In this document: in pieces, positions 47,261-58,575 of the stretch
How the letters are laid out: each line of letters opens with the position of its first letter
Position numbering within the stretch: the first letter of the stretch is position 1
Origin: Adineta ricciae
Taxonomy: Eukaryota; Rotifera; Eurotatoria; Adinetida; Adinetidae
DNA: 64,000 bases
Direction: 5' to 3'
Assembly (NCBI GenBank): GCA_905250025.1
Contig: CAJNOJ010000213.1
Span: 118,111 to 182,110, forward strand
Position numbers and translations under genes: made by a program
Notes under the pieces: generated by a model
Database searches by the model: none
What the model was told of the DNA's origin: nothing
What the model saw: only the letters and a program-made list of their open reading frames with translations

Positions 47261-48399
47261 TTATGTTTTGACCGTAGTACGTGGAACGTTGTAGATTCCA
47301 GTATGATAAACACCTTGGCGAGGTATTGAATCATAGGAATTTGCGCTGAATGCTCGACGACGTTCAGTTTCGGTACGAAATGAATCGACTTGATTTTCAC
47401 CCTGTGTAAAGAGAGAATCGTTTGTTTGAATCGACAAAAGAAAACAGACGGAGTTTTGCCTTACATTAGCAAATTTCGACATTTTCCATAAAGGTTTTGG
47501 TTCAACAGGTATTTTCGCTTGACGAAGAAGCGACGATTTTGTATGATAACTTCCTTTGAAGGCATTCTAAAGAGAATCTCCTTCGATCAAATAAATAGTC
47601 GATTGAAGCAAATGTTTACCGCTGCGTCGGCACGTTCTTTTTCCAAGGCGGCTTGTTTATTCTGCATTGTATCCAGCCAATTGTTCAGAAAACGGTTTTG
47701 TAAAACTTCAGCGATGGGTGTCGACGGTCTATTCTCACAAATACAATAACAGACGGGTTCGATGAGATCTTTACCTGTTAGCATTACCAAATATCATATC
47801 GTCGTCAAACTTGCGTGTTTTCTTTGAATGCGAAACGTCGCGTACGAAAACTTTCTTCTTTATGTCTTGTACTGTTCTATAAATGGATGATGGAGTGTAT
47901 AAAAGGCAATGAAACATTAATTGAACTACATACCGAAAACGGGACTGATCTTTGGCATTTACCATACCTGCTTCAAGTGCTGCTTTATTTAATGCAGAAT
48001 AGTCACGTACAAACTCATAATCAGGATTCGAAGAGCGTTCTTTCTCGGGCCCATGGCACATGGCTAAATAGTTTTCAAATAGATCTTCGTTTGTCCGGAT
48101 GTCAATTACCTTCCGGTACTCCACCGTCGCGTCGTGGGATTGTGATACCATAGGTAAAAGTTCGTGGTGGTAATTTATGACCACGACGACGGCATTTCGC
48201 TAATTCCGGCTACAGAAAAAGCGCATAGTTGATCGAAATTTCAATCGAATCAACTCACTAAATATTGAAGTTCACTTTGAAGCATAGTATCCCGTTGGTC
48301 ACCGCAAAGACCTGTTTTTGTGTATTCATAAGGAGATATATATGGCGAACCTTGACTACTGCTTCGGCTACTTCCGCGACGTTCGTATTCGTTGCTCAT
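47261..48399 (-). CDS. CFAP77: CFAP77, ciliary microtubule inner protein
   Basis: CFAP77 is a luminal protein of ciliary doublet microtubules. ATG at 48399 opens exon 1 (48259-48399). Later exons start at 48209 and run to a stop at 47261-47263. Landmarks match human CFAP77: RDTMLQSELQYL, LPPRTFTYG with RRDGGVPE (human DGGVPEA), LNKAALEAGMVNAKDQSRFR (human MNRGAVKAGLVTARE), TVQDIKKK, DDDMIFGNANRPSTPIAEVL, NRFLNNWLDTMQNKQ and PLWKMSKFAN. There is a reading-frame break after GGVPE at 48110. It is bridged either by an intron of only 25 bases (48085-48109), by a 64-base intron that deletes DGGVPE, or by a one-base insertion. The other introns are ordinary. Confidence 0.85.
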
Positions 48400-48800
48400 G
48401 GTGTCTATGAAAAGAAATGAGCAAGTTTAATGTTAAAAATAAATAAAGCATCAGTTGATCCATACATTATTGTGATTCAGGTGGCTCGATAAGTAGTTAA
48501 TGGTGAGAAACAGAGAATGTTTGCCAAATATGACAAAAACGTTCGAACCATTACAATTCTCTATTGCTTAGTAACGAACATTATCGCCGTCTAGTATAAT
48601 CTATTCGAAATCGATATATATTTTTCGTGTTCGGTATTTGTACACCTGAATTTTTAATTTAAAACTCTAGATTCTCCTTCAGTTCAAAACTTCGTATAGG
48701 TGTCACTAATAGTTCACTCGAGAGAGCGAGTCGGTAATTTTTAACGAAACGATTCGATTTATTATACAAATACGCACACGCACACGGACATGTAAAACGA
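48400..48800. other. Intergenic region
   Basis: 400 bases between the GPCR 3' end and the CFAP77 start, both on the minus strand. It includes a CA-rich run (cgcacacgcacacg) near 48775. Nothing else seen. Confidence 0.45.
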
Positions 48801-50433
48801 TTAAAAAGTTGTGATTTGTGTATTAGAATCAGTCATTTTATCTGTTAATGCTGATTGACTTGCTTGTGCATGTAATAGGTTCGTAGAAGGATTAAGCTCT
48901 AGATTGGCTGGATTGTCACACTCAGCTGCCGATAGTTCATAATCTGCATCCGAGAAGTCATTGTGAGGAGTGACTCCTGATGTTAACTGATTCGGATATG
49001 AGTTTGTCAAACTCTTTTTTCTCTGTTTTTTGTTCTTATATTTTGGGGATGATGAACGGCGATTTGTTGATTGATAACTAAACCTATCCAATTGAGTTGA
49101 TAATGGAACCGATGTGTATTTTTGTTGTTCTTTGCGTTGTTCTTCTCGTGTTTCTGCCTGTAGATGTGGCGATGGATGATACTGATCAACACAGATAAAT
49201 CCACACGACGGTCGAGTAAATAAACTTCCGCAGTTATTACGGAAACTTCGATTTAAAAATGCGTATAAGATCGGATTGATCGCTGAATTGAGATAAGCAC
49301 ACGAATTAGCAATAACTTTGAAATAATAGAGAATTCGAGTTTTTTCTTTGAAGATACTCGCCGACATGATGTATAATGTAATTGGCAGCCAGCATAAGGA
49401 AAAGACCAGTGTAACGATGGCCACCATTTTCGTCACTGCTCGACGTTTTTTCGACCATTTGACAACGCTATGTTTCTAAACGTGACCATCAAAACTTTTC
49501 GTTAGCAAAACTTTCTTTTTCCAACTCACTGTTTTCGGCTTCAGCTTGTTCTCTTTCGAGTAGACGTAGTAGAGCAATCGAGCGTAAGACATTATAATAA
49601 TTGTTAGTGGAATAAAATAGTAGATCGTCACAGTATAGATTCGAAAATATTGTTGAAAATCATCATTACTACGTAGAACACATTCACGATAATTATTATC
49701 CGCATGAGATACACCATAGAAGTAATAGAATGGCGAAGCGAATAGACATGAAGCTAGAAAAAGAATATGAGTGAACGAGAATCAAATCAAGTGAATCAAT
49801 ACGAACTTAACCAAATAATAATACTAAGTAGAAGTATGTACCGCGGCTTTCTCCATCTCAAGTTTTGAAACGGTCGAACAACATAAACATATCGATCAAT
49901 TGTCATGGCTACTAATGTCAGAACTGTAACAAGGACGCTGACAAATGAAATGAAGTTCATTAGTTTACAGGTTGTTTCGTTGAATGGCCTAAAGCACATC
50001 GTTTACTGCACTGTTCCATACCAAAGCTACTTACCAGTGTTCCAACGTGTATTGGGCGACTAGCAATGGCATACAGAACGCCAGAAAGACAATGTCCGTA
50101 ACAGCCACTAAAACGTTTTTTCGAACAGATCAAAGCTTCTCGTTGACAAGTTTGTTTTACTTACAATTCACGATAAAACAATTGGTGACGTTCGTCATCT
50201 TCTGAAATCGAACTGCTACATATATAACTAAACTATTCCCTATTGATTTTGAACAAGAAAGAAAAAGATAGTGCGTCTCGTGTGGCTGAATCATATTTAC
50301 CTAAAACACCCGCGACAGCAATGATTATCCATGCGCTTGCAAAGATGTATCGTGTATGTAATGATGGTCCATTATGAATATGAGTTTCATTTTCCGTCGG
50401 ATAGCTCTCGTCAGAAACAGCTTGCTCATTCAT
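48801..50433 (-). CDS. Class A peptide GPCR, galanin/allatostatin-A-like
   Basis: Rhodopsin-family receptor assembled from about six exons, from ATG at 50433 to the stop at 48801. Exons include 50301-50433, 50165-50239 and 50035-50107. The N-terminus has NET and other glycosylation sites. Landmarks: GNSLVIYVAVRF (TM1), NLAVTDIVFLAFCMPLLVAQ (TM2), TTCKLMNFISFVSVLVTVLT (TM3 with the disulfide Cys), DRYVYVVRPF, CWLPITLYIMS (TM6) and NSAINPILYAFLN (TM7). A long Ser/Gln-rich tail follows. NLAVTD and the TM3/TM7 style suggest a galanin, allatostatin-A or somatostatin-type receptor. The ligand is unknown. Confidence 0.85.
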
Positions 50434-53406
50434 AGTGGAATACGCAATTGATTAACCATGTTGGATTTAATCTGAAAGAACAAGGCCTTTTCATGTAATT
50501 CTCCTCGATTAATAAATTGTGACACATCAAGGAAGTGAGAGTTAAACTAACACACGAAACATGTAAACATCTGTGCTGTGTACTTGCATTTAAGTGGCAA
50601 ATCGAAGTTTTGCTAATTAGATCGCACTTTTTCTTCCGAAGTGAAAAGAAAAAGAAAACATACGTCGAGATATTCGACTCTATTGAAAAGAATGGTTAAT
50701 TATAACACAAGAATGATTTTATTGTTCGTTCTTAGTCGCGCGCTAAAGAAAAGTGTTAGACTTCTACATTGAGATCGACGGAAGTACTCGTGAAAAGACA
50801 GATAGATCCGAGTGAAAGTCAAAAAACATATATTACTTTTGAAAAAGAAAATGTGGAAACAGAATGAGTCTCGCGATCGTATGTAGGTGTCAACTCTGAA
50901 TATCGTTTATTTTCTTCTTGTCTATCCCATTACTTGGCATCTTTAAGTACGTGATAGAAATTATTTGCTCTTCCTGATGTTAGCGGTAAAAACAACAACA
51001 ACAACAGATCTATCTCATTATCAGACGATTATGCTTACACACATCTTCTCGACGGATAAAGCGATTAAATGAATAGGAAAAGACACGGCGCCGGATATTT
51101 CAGTGTTCATGCGACTAGGAGAATTTATTAAACTGAAGGGAAAAAGAGAAAAAAGCAGCGATCTCTCGAAGAGAGTAGTCAAACAATCGTGTTACGTTAT
51201 ATTTCACAAGAAAAACAAAGATTATGTTCGAACAAATTTATACTGTTATTGCTGCTTACATATGTTCCATCTGTCAACGCTCAAACTCGTTTTCTTGCTT
51301 TTACATGACAAAGATAAAAGGCAATATTTTGAATAGCTGTCATATTTTCGATTGAAGGCAAACAACAGAATATATATACACATACACACATATAGATATT
51401 GTGACGTCAATATTTCTATGTCTATGCAACTAATACACTTGTTTATTTTTCTAGAAATACTATACTTACCGGAATTCTTTTTCTCGTTTAGGATGAATAC
51501 AAAACACTTTTACAGCCCATCCAATTTCTTTTATATTTTCTCTCCAACACAAAGCGCAACATTCGATGAAGCAAAACGCACACATACACATCATTAGAGA
51601 ATAGGTAAATCCGTTATATATATATATATACCAACACTCGTGACTCTCAACCAAGGATTTCTAAAAGTACGCATAGATAATTCAAATTCATCTTTAAAAC
51701 ATACAGAGAATCCTCACTCTCGTCGTAATTATATATTTACTCATTAAAATTTTTCTTTCCCAGATAATGGTGGTACTCTGTTGAATAGGTCTTGTTATGC
51801 AGGTAGAAGAAATACGATACTTGACGTGTGCAAAAGTAATTAAACATACATCTAGCATTGAAAGAAGAAAATTGCCGAAGATAATATGAAATTTGAAATG
51901 GGTTAGGTTACATCTTATTTTCTCTGATTGCACGGCAGCTCGATGAAAGTATTGGCAAATAAAACGTGACAACTGACATATTGATGGCAAGCAAACAAAG
52001 GAAAACATTGTGGATAATAGAGTCATCATTTTCTTTTTCCTGCTCAAAAATATATTACGATAGTTAATTGACCACAAATCGAATCGATTATTTAACAATC
52101 AACGAGGGCCTATCGGTTAGGAACGATGAGTTTGACGAGATATTTATAGCACATAATTTTAAGTTTTCTTCCGCAAACATGTGATGTCTTTTTATCGAAG
52201 TTGATTACGATTTCTCTAGGGAAATTACTTTTTTCGCTTTCTGATTGACTAGTGGTAAACTATTTTCATTTGCGTGCATGAATCATTAGAACTCGATCTC
52301 ATTGAGATATAACCTGCCAATTAAAACTTCGACAGACAACATTTCTCTATAAATAAAACATTCTCATCATAACTGGACTTCTCATCTTCAAGACAAATGA
52401 ATGTCAATATAAAGGTTTTTTACCGAGATGCTTAGTTTGACATTATGTCAAATGACAACCAGGTGTTGCCAATCAATCTCTTAAATCGGAGCATAAAAGT
52501 ATAAACAACCACCTCATAATCGCATTAATTCAACAAGTCGTTTGATCTGAAGAGAATTTTTTTCTCCAAAGGTGGAAACATCAGAAATTGCAAATCTTTA
52601 TATTTTTTTTCCGCTAATCGATTGAAAATGCACGGATATGTTTGTGTAGTGAATATTCATTTATGCAGGAGCATTTTTCCACATGTCAACGGAATGCTCG
52701 ATATCAGAATAATTTGAATAATCAATCTGACTTTGACGTAAATGCACAGGCGCAATGTTTTGTTTACTCTTCATTATTCAGTAGTGTCAAACTTGAAAGT
52801 TGAATTTGATTCCGCAAATGTTCTTTCCCTAATTATCTATTATGATTGTCGAGAGAATGATAGATTGCGACTAAGAACACACTTTTTGAGAGAATATTCA
52901 TGAATTTTTTCTGCGTGAATTACGATCAATCCTCCATCATTTCATGCTGAATTTAGTAAATATCTATCGAGTTTCTGCTTGATAACATTTCATGAGTTGA
53001 CCTTTTTTCTTCCATATATTTCGACGTTGTTGCATTCTCATTCACGAGAAACTCTATTTTAGTATACAGAGCAAAATAAGTCCAACTGATAATTATCTTT
53101 GCTACGTAGACAATCAGCGATAACCGAGAATATCTACTCGCAAAAGCGATATAGTCTCCAATATCATGGCTTATCAGACAATATAATCGTTTTGGAATAA
53201 CCAACAAGAATGTCTGAATGTGAAATATTCCAGACGATCGCATTACATTTGCTCTCTATCTGATTGTCGAGTGAATATCTTGACTAGAATGCTTTTTTTT
53301 TGTTCAAGGAATTTATTGAAATGTTGCTTAATATACGTTAAAAATGAAATGTGAACGAAAACTCTTCAGAATGTCAACAGACATTTCTCGTTGAAAATTG
53401 AAATTT
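50434..53406. other. 3 kb region without a supportable gene
   Basis: Long AT-rich stretch. Open frames at 51694-52098 and 52953-53243 on the minus strand have no domain, signal or splice context that convinces. TA microsatellites lie near 51370 and at 51615-51630. It probably includes regulatory sequence for the GPCR and the peptide precursor, or non-coding RNA, but nothing can be shown. Confidence 0.5.
51615..51630. repeat. (TA)8 microsatellite
   Basis: Eight TA units in a row, in a gene-free AT-rich stretch. Confidence 0.9.
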
Positions 53407-53737
53407 TTAATAACGTTCGCGATCACCAAATATCATTTTACCGTTATGACCAATCAATGGTTTAAGACTTGCTTTCTTATAAAGAATATGTGGATGGTAA
53501 CGCAATGAAGCTCGGCGATATTGTTGATGATCAGATTGATCCTGTTCATTGGAGAGAAATTGACGAACGAAATCAAGATCATGTAACTCGCTTTCATCAT
53601 TGTTCGTTGGTTTTGCTTGAATTTGACAACATATGAGGCAAACTAAATCGAGAGAAGATAAACACGAATCGATTCGACAAAGTAATCTTACCTGCCAATA
53701 CAAACAAACATTTGATTAGATTGAAAAGTGAACTCAT
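53407..53737 (-). CDS. Putative neuropeptide/peptide-hormone precursor
   Basis: Exons 53692-53737 and 53407-53642 join in frame to 93 aa. The signal peptide spans the intron: MSSLFNLIKCLFVLA then VCLICCQIQA. The propeptide is acidic (NNDESELHDLDF). Two basic-flanked segments then start with the same residues: after RR comes ASLRYHPHILY, and after KK comes ASLKPLIGHNGKMIFGDRE. The layout of signal peptide, acidic spacer and two dibasic-delimited related peptides is that of a neuropeptide prohormone. No known family is recognised. A C-terminal amidation Gly is not seen before the KK. A non-peptide secreted protein remains possible. Confidence 0.55.
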
Positions 53738-54938
53738 GGCTGATTTGTAGATGGATAAGTCTGAAAGAAAGAGTTGACTTTACTTCGGATTTGGATTGAT
53801 GTGAAAATAAGAGATGTGCAAAGAAAATACGATAGTTAAATAAAAGAAAACAGGGATCTGAGAGAGAAGTCAGAGAACGGAAGAGGCGGAAAGACATGTC
53901 AAACTCGAACATTAACTGATTATTATGATCAGGTTGATGTCGGTGAAGATTTAATTCCATTCTTTTCTTGGCCTTCCGCCTGTTTCCTTGACGAGCTCAA
54001 ATATGTACCATCAAAATAATTGATGCAGAACATTTGCATTGATATCATATTTTCTTTCTAGAGAAGTCACATGCAAGGGTTTAACTTTCATGCAAATTTT
54101 ATATTCTTTGTCTAATCAAGGAAGTACTCTCATCCTTGTTTTGAAAGTCATTTTAATCAGCAGTCAACTGTGTAAGATTCGATATGACGCGTCGGATCGT
54201 TTGCACATTGACTAATTCTCCAAGATTCAATATTGTTTTCATTCGACTTGATATACTTACCTTTTCTGATGGCCTCTTTCGGATATAACCGAGCATCATT
54301 GGGAATGTCAGAAGAAATAAGCGAACATATCAATCACAATCCATGTCAATCGACAGATTTGATTTTCTTGAAAGGAAAACTAATAAGATGTTTCATTGTT
54401 AATTCGACAAAGACATCCATCTGGTAAGAATGTCATTCACTCGAAAGAAAAGACAATTCTCGTGTTTCTTTTTCAATTGAAATACATGCCGAGTTGAGTG
54501 AATTACAAAGAAGGAAAAAAGAGATCAATGCTCTAGAGAGGTCAGCAAGATCTCTCTGCACATCCGATGTTTGATTTTATGACGACGACTTTTGTCATCA
54601 GTTCCGAGTTGCTCGCTTGGACTTCCGCTTTGAACTCCCCGTTCAATTGGAATAAAAGCTTCATTATAACTCTCATAAGTTCGTTTCTAATGTCTTCTTA
54701 CGCACGCATAGTTCTTGTATACCATGACCAACGACGACATTTGGTACGACTAGAACGAACTTCATCATGTGTTGTTTGTGTTTAACAGAAGATTAGCTGC
54801 TTTCATCTATCATCGTCGAAAGATGCGACAGCCAAGGTTCTATCGTAGGAAAAGAAAAACGAAATGCGTAGTGTCAGCTGGAGATATTCGCAGGATAGAA
54901 ATCGGATCCTGTTATAACCGAAAGGTAATTCGATTGTA
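53738..54938. other. Intergenic region with unresolved open stretches
   Basis: 1.2 kb between divergent genes. On the plus strand an ATG at 54269 opens 50 codons (MASFGYNRASLGMSEEISEH...) ending at a good donor (CTGGTAAGA near 54423). A hydrophobic frame runs at 54567-54785 (NWNKSFIITLISSFLMSSYA). I could not join them in frame. They may be parts of one unrecognised gene or chance. Confidence 0.35.
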
Positions 54939-55913
54939 ATGATTCCAGTTAGTTTTTTAATATTGAAACCACAAGCAATGGGCTTCTTACAATTACTTAG
55001 TTTATCAGTCAATGTGCTCTGTTTGATTCAAAAAGTGCCGCAAATATATCGGATTTATAAGACCAAGGATGTCGAAAGTATTTCAATCGCATCGGTTTTG
55101 CTTGAAGAAACAGCGTAAGGGGAAACTTTCTTGGAGGTAAATGAATATTGATTGGAATAATTTAGTTATACATTGGTGCTGACATACAATCTCTGGCGAA
55201 ATTATCCACTGTCAACGTTTTTCGAATACGTCTTTCTTTTCGTTCAGGGTAACTAAAGAGCGACAAAGAACGAATTGACGAATATTTAATTCCTCCTCTA
55301 GATTTACTTCTTTTATTGGCAATATGGAAATATTCGAAAAAGGATAACAAAGATAAAGGCAAATTGAGTGATCCATCGACACCGTTGTATGGAATACTAA
55401 CGTAAGATCATCTTTTCGGCATCATTTTTTTATCTCTAATGGCTGAAATCATCTAGATTTTGCTTGTATCTACTGATTAGCGTCGTAGGACTCGTACCCA
55501 GCGCATGGATGCGTATCTGCACCGTAAGAAAATCTGTATGAATCTGCAAAATTCCGTCCTATTCATATGAGTAGATGCTTGTAATCCCAATTGGTGCTTC
55601 ATCGAAGATCGCTCAACTACGAATTATCCTCACAAACAAAAGTGCCGGGCAAGTCAGTCGACCAGGATGGATGATTGCTTGTTACAACAATTTCGGTAAA
55701 TGTCCTCACATCTGTGATACTTCTTGTTGAATTGATATTTTTCGATTTGTAGCTCGTATCATAACCAATCTTATTGAAACTCGAGATATGAGTATGGTTT
55801 TGAATTTATTCATTAGTTTAATACTTAATCTATCGATTGTTATTGCCTGTACGATTTATAAGTACGGACCAGTACGAAAATCCAAGGATAAGAAGAAGAA
55901 AAAGACAACTTAA
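54939..55913 (+). CDS. SLC66A3: PQ-loop membrane protein, SLC66A3/PQLC3-like
   Basis: PQ-loop proteins are seven-helix membrane transporters. Exons 54939-55114, 55166-55248, 55302-55401, 55457-55523, 55575-55695 and 55753-55913 give 235 aa. The first PQ motif is CLIQKVPQIYRIYKTKDVES. The rest follows human SLC66A3: YPLSTFFEYVFLFVQDLLLL (human YPPLTYLEYPILIAQDVILL), IGASSKIAQLRIILTNKSAG, then ARIITNLIETRDMSMVLNLF. The tail is Lys-rich (KSKDKKKKKTT). Start: ATG at 54939 is used; ATG at 54978 is equally possible. Substrate unknown. Confidence 0.85.
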
Positions 55914-55979
55914 GGATACAACACAAACACGGACATAATCAATATCGATATGAACTGAATGAGACGATTCGATTTGCAA

Positions 55980-56774
55980 TTAAAGAAAACATAGACAACA
56001 ATTAGATATATGATTAGGATCATCCGACTTAAGATATTCGAAAAAGAGGTGTTTTGCTCGATCTTCTTCCAATTTGTCTTCTTTACTTAATTGCTGAAAG
56101 GATTTCTCGGCTGTTGTTTGATCAACGCCAAAGAATTGACATGTTTTTACCCATTCGTCCCGTGCGATATAACCATCATGATTCAAATCGAGCATATTAA
56201 ATGTTGTATTAATACGTTGTGATAATTGTTCTAAGATTTCCGGATTAGTATCAGGTTTATGCAGTTCATCGGCGAGATGTTTATGGAAATCGAGCCATTC
56301 TTCTGCAAAAAAAAACCAAATATTTCGTTTCGAACAAAAAATTTCATCGTGCAATGTGTACCTAAGGTTACTTTGCCATCCTGATTCGCATCTGCTCTCA
56401 TGATTTCTTGACAGAGAGTCTTTCGTGCATTAGCATAGTCTTCTCGTCGTTGTTCATCTTCCTGTCCGACAAGAGACGAGAGTTTGTTCGCGAGAATTTC
56501 GAAATCTTTCGGTGTTATCGATCCATCACCGTCCACATCTAAACACATAAATACCAGAAAAACAAGCGATATGCGATTCTATCGAAGTTACCATAAAGAT
56601 AAAATAAATGTTTCATCTTGTCGTTCCAGAATGGGTTCGGTGAAGTCGTCTGAAATCAATCATACATCGATCTAGTCCAAGTCCGTAAATCAGACTTACC
56701 ATTGTGTCTCGATTTGAAGACTGAATACCCGATGCATCGAACGCGAGATTATTTTTTTTTCTTTTTTTTCTCAT
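55980..56774 (-). CDS. EF-hand calcium-binding protein, sarcoplasmic/calexcitin-like
   Basis: Exons 56700-56774, 56592-56649, 56362-56538 and 55980-56302 give 210 aa. The first exon reads MRKKRKKNN through an A-rich tract, so the true start could lie elsewhere. Then WNDKMKHLFYLYDVDGDGSI begins the first EF-hand (DVDGDGSITPKD). Further loops are DANQDGKVTLEE and DLNHDGYIARDE; a fourth, degenerate site lies near the end. The spacing and the pattern W-x-x-K-M-x-x-x-F match invertebrate sarcoplasmic calcium-binding proteins, cytosolic Ca buffers. It lies just downstream of a second, much smaller EF-loop gene on the same strand. Confidence 0.8.
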
Positions 56775-57340
56775 GAGAAACTCCGATCTTCCTCATAGAA
56801 TAAATTATCTGTCCGACACGATGTTAGCATCATCGTTAGAGTATTGTATTGAGTGTTTTTGTCGTTACGCGCTCTCATACAATCGAACAAAATAACAAGA
56901 GTCTGTCGGATTGGGAATAATTTATGTATGCACACCATTTCCAAAGCTTTGTATCGTTTTCGTCGTCTCTCGCGAGCTCCAAATCGAATCAAAAGCCAAT
57001 TCTATTCATCGAAACTACACGCGAAAACTGAGGACACTCGACGGCATTCTTCTTGCCAATGTGTGTTTGTTCTAAACGAGGACGATTCTAGTCGATTCAC
57101 TTCCCTAACCCATTCATACATGTAAATTTATAATTAGATAATCGATAGCATGCTTTCGTAAATACCATCTATTAGATTTCAATAATTTAGTATAGAGAAA
57201 CGATTGAGTATACAAAACAGTGGAAAATTACTTTGTCGACCTCGATCATCCATCCTTTCTCTCGGGTGTATCGAGTGATTATATGCGTGTTTATTATGAT
57301 AATTTACACAGAAAGAAGAAAAAAAAAAGAAGTGTTCGAA

Positions 57341-57674
57341 TTAAAAACCATCTAAAACACAAGAAATAAAATTCAACTTGAGGATCATCATTTGACGACA
57401 CTTACATTGATGTTCGGTGGCACGCTCTCCTTGTGCATATTCAGGATTGTCAACAAGTCCATCACGATTCGTGTCGTACATAGCAAATTTTCTCGGATCT
57501 AGAAAACAGTTCGCTAGGTCTCATTCATTAGCGGTCAACTTTACCTTCAACTCGAGAGAATTCGTTGGTGTTCAATGCGCCATCTCGATTGACATCAGCG
57601 ACGTTTTGTTCGATTCGATCGAGTTGTTCCCGACCATCGAGGATACCATTGCGATCACCGTCGAAAGCAGACAT
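57341..57674 (-). CDS. Tiny three-EF-loop calcium-binding protein (77 aa)
   Basis: ATG at 57674. Exon 1 ends at the donor after GAAG. Exon 2 (about 57407-57498) ends CATCAAT before GTAAGT. A 52-base intron leads to a micro-exon (57341-57351) that adds YGF and the stop. The protein is little more than three Ca loops: DGDRNGILDGRE (5-16), DVNRDGALNTNE (27-38) and DTNRDGLVDNPE (52-63). All have Asp at 1, Gly at 6 and Glu at 12. The loop spacing is 22 and 25 residues, shorter than the about 36 of ordinary EF-hand pairs and closer to dockerin-type repeats. There is no signal peptide. The function is unknown. Confidence 0.65.
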
Positions 57675-58575
57675 GATTGAGAGAGATAGGTTCTCATTAA
57701 AAAGCAATTCATCTCTTTATATACCATGAAAGACTGAAGCTATAAATAGAGTGAAGTCATTCATCTATGACCATGACTTCTTTGACGTCGAAGGGAAAGT
57801 GGGCAGAGCAAGGTGAAGAAGTAAAACGTCGAGTTCGTTTTTTGTATAGATTTATTGAACTTAATCATGTATGTTTTTATTCTGTTAAAAGAAAAAGAGA
57901 GAAAGGATACGGCGCGCAGATGGTAAAGTTCGGTGAAATAAAACTGATAGCAAAAAAAAAGAATTGGGATTAACCAGTAAAGGATCCCGCACTAATAACA
58001 GACAAAACAAAAGAGAAAGCAGACAATGAGAATTAACAAACAAAACAAAAAACGAATGAGTTTGTTGCCTAAGATTAAACTATTCTTTCAGATAGAAAAG
58101 AAAAACGATATTCTGTAAAACAGTGATCATTGGATAAAACTACTCGAGAAAGAAGCAATATGATGATAAAAAGAAAAAGAAACGATCTGGATTCGGATGT
58201 TTTTTCTTGTATGTGTTTGTGTGTGTGTGTTTGTATATACAAAAACAAAACGAAAGAAAAACTTTGTATATAGTTGAAGTTTATCGGTACATATATTGAA
58301 GTTTGAATCAGTCTTGTTCGAATTCTGCAAATAGAAAACAAAGGCAAATCAAATATTCAATAGATTAGGTGCTAATGCTCATGCAAAGAATCGATCGATT
58401 CATGCGAGATGGAAACCCTTAAAAAGAATATTTTCCCCCTTTGATTCCAGTCACTTACAGTCGGACCAATCCACATCGCTAGAGAAAAATAAATTATCGA
58501 AAAAAAAACAGCACTTTCGTTCTTCTCGGAAGGTTGGCTACTTTCGCATCGAAAAATCATGAGACAAATGACTTA
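57675..58575. other. Intergenic region; possible last exon of the filament gene
   Basis: About 900 bases. A (TG) microsatellite is at 58219-58230. On the minus strand an acceptor CTCTAG near 58480 precedes CGATGTGGATTGGTCCGACTGTAAGTGA. It could splice to the donor at 58577 to extend the intermediate-filament protein by YDVDWSDCK. Confidence 0.4.

Noticed and set aside
51694-52098. 134-codon open frame on the minus strand
   Set aside because: No domain, no signal peptide, composition as expected from AT-rich DNA, and no splice context.
54567-54785. Hydrophobic frame with slight resemblance to ARV1 (SSFLMSSYA)
   Set aside because: The resemblance is short, the zinc-ribbon part is missing and no in-frame exon join was found.
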